Assembly: GCA_029067085.1 (NCBI GenBank)
Contig: JAIEFE010000008.1
Location: 1-64,000, forward strand
Direction: 5' to 3'
Origin: Lachnospiraceae bacterium
GTDB taxonomy: Bacteria > Bacillota > Clostridia > Lachnospirales > Lachnospiraceae
DNA: 64,000 nt
The translations under genes were made by a program, and so were the position numbers. Shown here piece after piece: positions 61,392 to 64,000 of the stretch. Each line of letters begins with the position of its first letter. Position 1 is the first letter of the stretch. The notes beneath the pieces are model-generated. The model searched no databases. It was not told where the DNA came from and worked only from the letters and a program-made list of their open reading frames with translations.

Positions 61392-62210
61392 ATGGCAATC
61401 ACAGCAGATTTTCACTTACATTCTTCATTCTCGGGGGATTCCGACACTCCAATGGAGGCTATGATCCTTAAGGGAATCGAACTGGGACTTACCGAGATGT
61501 GCTTTACAGAACACAACGACTTTGACTATACGGTGACCGACAGCCATCCCTCCGGTTTTTGGGAGGTAAACCCGGACGCCTATCTCTATGATTTTCTAAA
61601 GCTCCGTGAAAAGTACGCGGATAGAATAACGCTCCTTTTCGGCGTGGAGCTGGGCTTGCAGCCTCATCTCTCCAAAAGGAATGCGGCGTTTGCCAAAGCC
61701 CATGATTATGACTTCATTATCGGCTCTTCCCACCTGTGTAACGGACAGGATCCCTATTACGCATCTTTCTACGAGGGGCGGCCTCAGGAGGAGGCCTATC
61801 GGGAGTACTTCGAATCCATCCTTGAAAATTTGAAGGTTTACAGCAATTTTGATGTTTACGGGCATTTGGACTATGTGGTGCGTTACGGCCCGCAAAAAGA
61901 CGAAGGATACTCCTATGAACTGTACCGCGAGCTGTTTGACAAAATATTGACAAAACTCATAGATATGGAGAAAGGTGTTGAGGTGAACACGGGCGGACTC
62001 GCCAAGGGCATGCGCGATGCGCACCCCTGCAGCGGCATCCTGAAGCGCTACCGGGAGCTTGGCGGCGAGATCGTCACCGTAGGCTCGGACGCCCACGTGC
62101 CGGAATTGATCACCCATGCCTTTGACCGGGCAGGTGAGATTCTAAAGGACTGCGGCTTCCGCTACTATGCTGTCTATGAGAAACGCCAGCCCGTCTTCCA
62201 CAGATTATAG
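61392..62210 (+). CDS. PHP-domain phosphatase (histidinol-phosphatase-like)
   Basis: ADFHLHSSFSGDSDTPMEAM...CFTEHNDFDY...VEVNTGGLAKG...VTVGSDAHVPE. Start refined from 61290. Confidence 0.88.
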   Translation: MAITADFHLHSSFSGDSDTPMEAMILKGIELGLTEMCFTEHNDFDYTVTDSHPSGFWEVNPDAYLYDFLKLREKYADRITLLFGVELGLQPHLSKRNAAFAKAHDYDFIIGSSHLCNGQDPYYASFYEGRPQEEAYREYFESILENLKVYSNFDVYGHLDYVVRYGPQKDEGYSYELYRELFDKILTKLIDMEKGVEVNTGGLAKGMRDAHPCSGILKRYRELGGEIVTVGSDAHVPELITHAFDRAGEILKDCGFRYYAVYEKRQPVFHRL

Positions 62211-62223
62211 AGGAATGATGCTA

Positions 62224-63933
62224 ATGAAAAACAAGAGAAAAATCACCCGTAGGACTATCTTAAAGGTGTTGCTTACCGTCTATGCTTTTGTGAGTGTCTG
62301 TTTCACTGCGTCGGCGATCGACCATCTGCTCTCAAAAGAATATCCTGACATCTCCCACTGCATTACACTGAACGACTCCTGGGATATCATGATCAACAAC
62401 ACCCCCTATCCTGATGTCTCTCTGGATGATTTTCAGTTTGGCAACGTAAACAAAGGCGATACCATCACCATGACGACTGCCCTTCCCGAAAGTCTGACCC
62501 GCTCGGAGAATGCACTTTTGCTGCACACCAGACAGTGTGCTGTCAACGTATATGTGGACACCGATCAGATCTATCAGTACGGTTTGGATCGAATCGACCA
62601 AAATAAAACTGTGGGAAGCGGCTATCTGGCCGTGCAGCTTCCCCAAAATTACATAGGAAAAACGCTGAAGATCACTCTGACGGCTTCCGAAGACAAAGCC
62701 TTTACCCGCTTTGACCCGCTTCGAATCTATGAGTGGGAAAATATTTACCGCGTGCTTCTGACTGAGAACCGCCTGCCCCTGTTCTTAGGCTGCTTTCTGA
62801 TGGTCTTCGGGCTGGTGGTCTGCTGCATCACAGTTTTTGCACTGTTGTTTTCCGGAAAATTTCTGCGCATACTGTGCATTTCTGTGTTTTCCATCTGCAT
62901 CGGACTATGGACACTATGCTACTACAATGTCCTCATGATCTTCTCCATTCCACTGTACACGACCTGCCTTTTGGAATATATCTCGCTCTATCTTGCCCCG
63001 ATCCCCATGGTCCTTTATATGAGGGAGGATGTCCGCGCTCTGAACCAGCCCTTTATGTATACAATATACAAACTACTGTTTGTTCTCCAGATCGCAGCCA
63101 CCACCGGTACCATCTTTCTGCACAGCGTAAATGTGGTACACTGCGCGGCATCACTGAAATACATGCAGGCCCTGATCGTCTGCCATCTGCTCTACTCTAT
63201 CATCGTAGAGTTTATGAATCTGCGGCGCAGCCATCAACTCGTCCACAGACTGTTTCTGCTGGGTGTTCTGATACTTTTCGCCTGCGTCTCCTATGACCTG
63301 CTCTACTATAATCTGGAGCGTTATGGCGGCATGAGCATTCTCCCGACAAAGGGTATCGCTTCCTTCGGTCTGGTCCTTTTTATCTTTTTCCTGATCGTAT
63401 CCTTCTATATTAATCTGACACAGAAGATGATGCAGGAGACGGAGCGCAATTCTCTGATTAAAAGCGCCTACACCGACGAACTGACCAAGCTTCACAACAG
63501 GCGCTACTGCATGGAATACATGGACCGCATTATGGAAATGGAAAATCCGGACTATACGGTTTTCTGCTTTGACTTAAACAACCTGAAAGTTACGAATGAC
63601 ACCTACGGACACGCCAAAGGCGATCTTTTGATCAAAAGCGCCGCTGAGGTCATCGACAAGGCTTTCAGTCCTTACGGTATCGTGGCGAGGATGGGTGGTG
63701 ACGAATTCATTGCCATTGCAGAAACAGGGGACTCTCAAAAAATCTCTACCATAATAGGAGAGTTTCAGATGTGTATTGACGAAAAGAATGTGGCGATTCC
63801 CGACCTGCATCTGTCCATTGCCTACGGCCATGCCTCATGCAGTCCGAAAGAATATAATTTTGAGAAAATCTATCAGATGGCAGACAACCGCATGTATGAA
63901 AATAAGCAGGCCATAAAGCGATTGAGCGTATAA
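62224..63933 (+). CDS. Membrane diguanylate cyclase with 7TM-type sensor module and canonical GGDEF
   Basis: Extracytoplasmic region, multiple TM helices, DELTKLHNRRYC, ARMGGDEFIAIAE. Confidence 0.9.
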   Translation: MKNKRKITRRTILKVLLTVYAFVSVCFTASAIDHLLSKEYPDISHCITLNDSWDIMINNTPYPDVSLDDFQFGNVNKGDTITMTTALPESLTRSENALLLHTRQCAVNVYVDTDQIYQYGLDRIDQNKTVGSGYLAVQLPQNYIGKTLKITLTASEDKAFTRFDPLRIYEWENIYRVLLTENRLPLFLGCFLMVFGLVVCCITVFALLFSGKFLRILCISVFSICIGLWTLCYYNVLMIFSIPLYTTCLLEYISLYLAPIPMVLYMREDVRALNQPFMYTIYKLLFVLQIAATTGTIFLHSVNVVHCAASLKYMQALIVCHLLYSIIVEFMNLRRSHQLVHRLFLLGVLILFACVSYDLLYYNLERYGGMSILPTKGIASFGLVLFIFFLIVSFYINLTQKMMQETERNSLIKSAYTDELTKLHNRRYCMEYMDRIMEMENPDYTVFCFDLNNLKVTNDTYGHAKGDLLIKSAAEVIDKAFSPYGIVARMGGDEFIAIAETGDSQKISTIIGEFQMCIDEKNVAIPDLHLSIAYGHASCSPKEYNFEKIYQMADNRMYENKQAIKRLSV

Positions 63934-63949
63934 ACGCTCAATCAATTCT
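63926..63949 (+). terminator. Possible hairpin at 3' end of the GGDEF gene
   Basis: GATTGAGCGT-ATAA-ACGCTCAATC inverted repeat, no strong T-tract. Confidence 0.45.
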
Positions 63950-64000
63950 CTCGCAGCTGTCAGGTTGCCGGCCCAATGATGGTTCCCCCTCCGAGCACAT

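Overview
The window is a chromosomal segment of a Gram-positive anaerobe, probably Lachnospiraceae/Clostridia. That assignment comes from protein content and gene order; no search was run. Its core is a co-oriented minus-strand cobamide (B12) locus at about 32.1-53.6 kb. A consensus promoter, a cobalamin riboswitch and a leader terminator precede a lipoprotein CbiK-type chelatase, a tandem-repeat lipoprotein, BtuFCD-type uptake genes and the anaerobic corrin/nucleotide-loop genes, several of them fused (cbiJ-E-T, cbiF-G). cbiL lies outside the riboswitch-controlled unit. Other contents are an RND efflux pair, hybrid and classical two-component proteins, an MCP, secG-smpB-ssrA, a VWA/MoxR-AAA/LRR cluster, relA/spoT, groES-groEL with CIRCE, gap-pgk-tpi, a GH29 fucosidase and four GGDEF-type proteins. 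I found no CRISPR array, transposase, prophage or rRNA. The observations most worth follow-up are: (1) a QueG-like Fe-S gene inside the B12 operon, flanked by about 29-bp imperfect inverted repeats, one of which forms the 3' end of cobU; (2) a tandem C(GAA)G-loop hairpin element present at both ends of the window with compensatory stem changes; (3) the exported CbiK plus tandem-domain lipoprotein module at the head of the riboswitch operon; (4) a C_GCAxxG_C_C-GGDEF-EAL fusion; (5) a 14-bp perfect dyad whose loop holds the groESL -35 box; (6) iterated TTGTCAA palindromes at the gap promoter.
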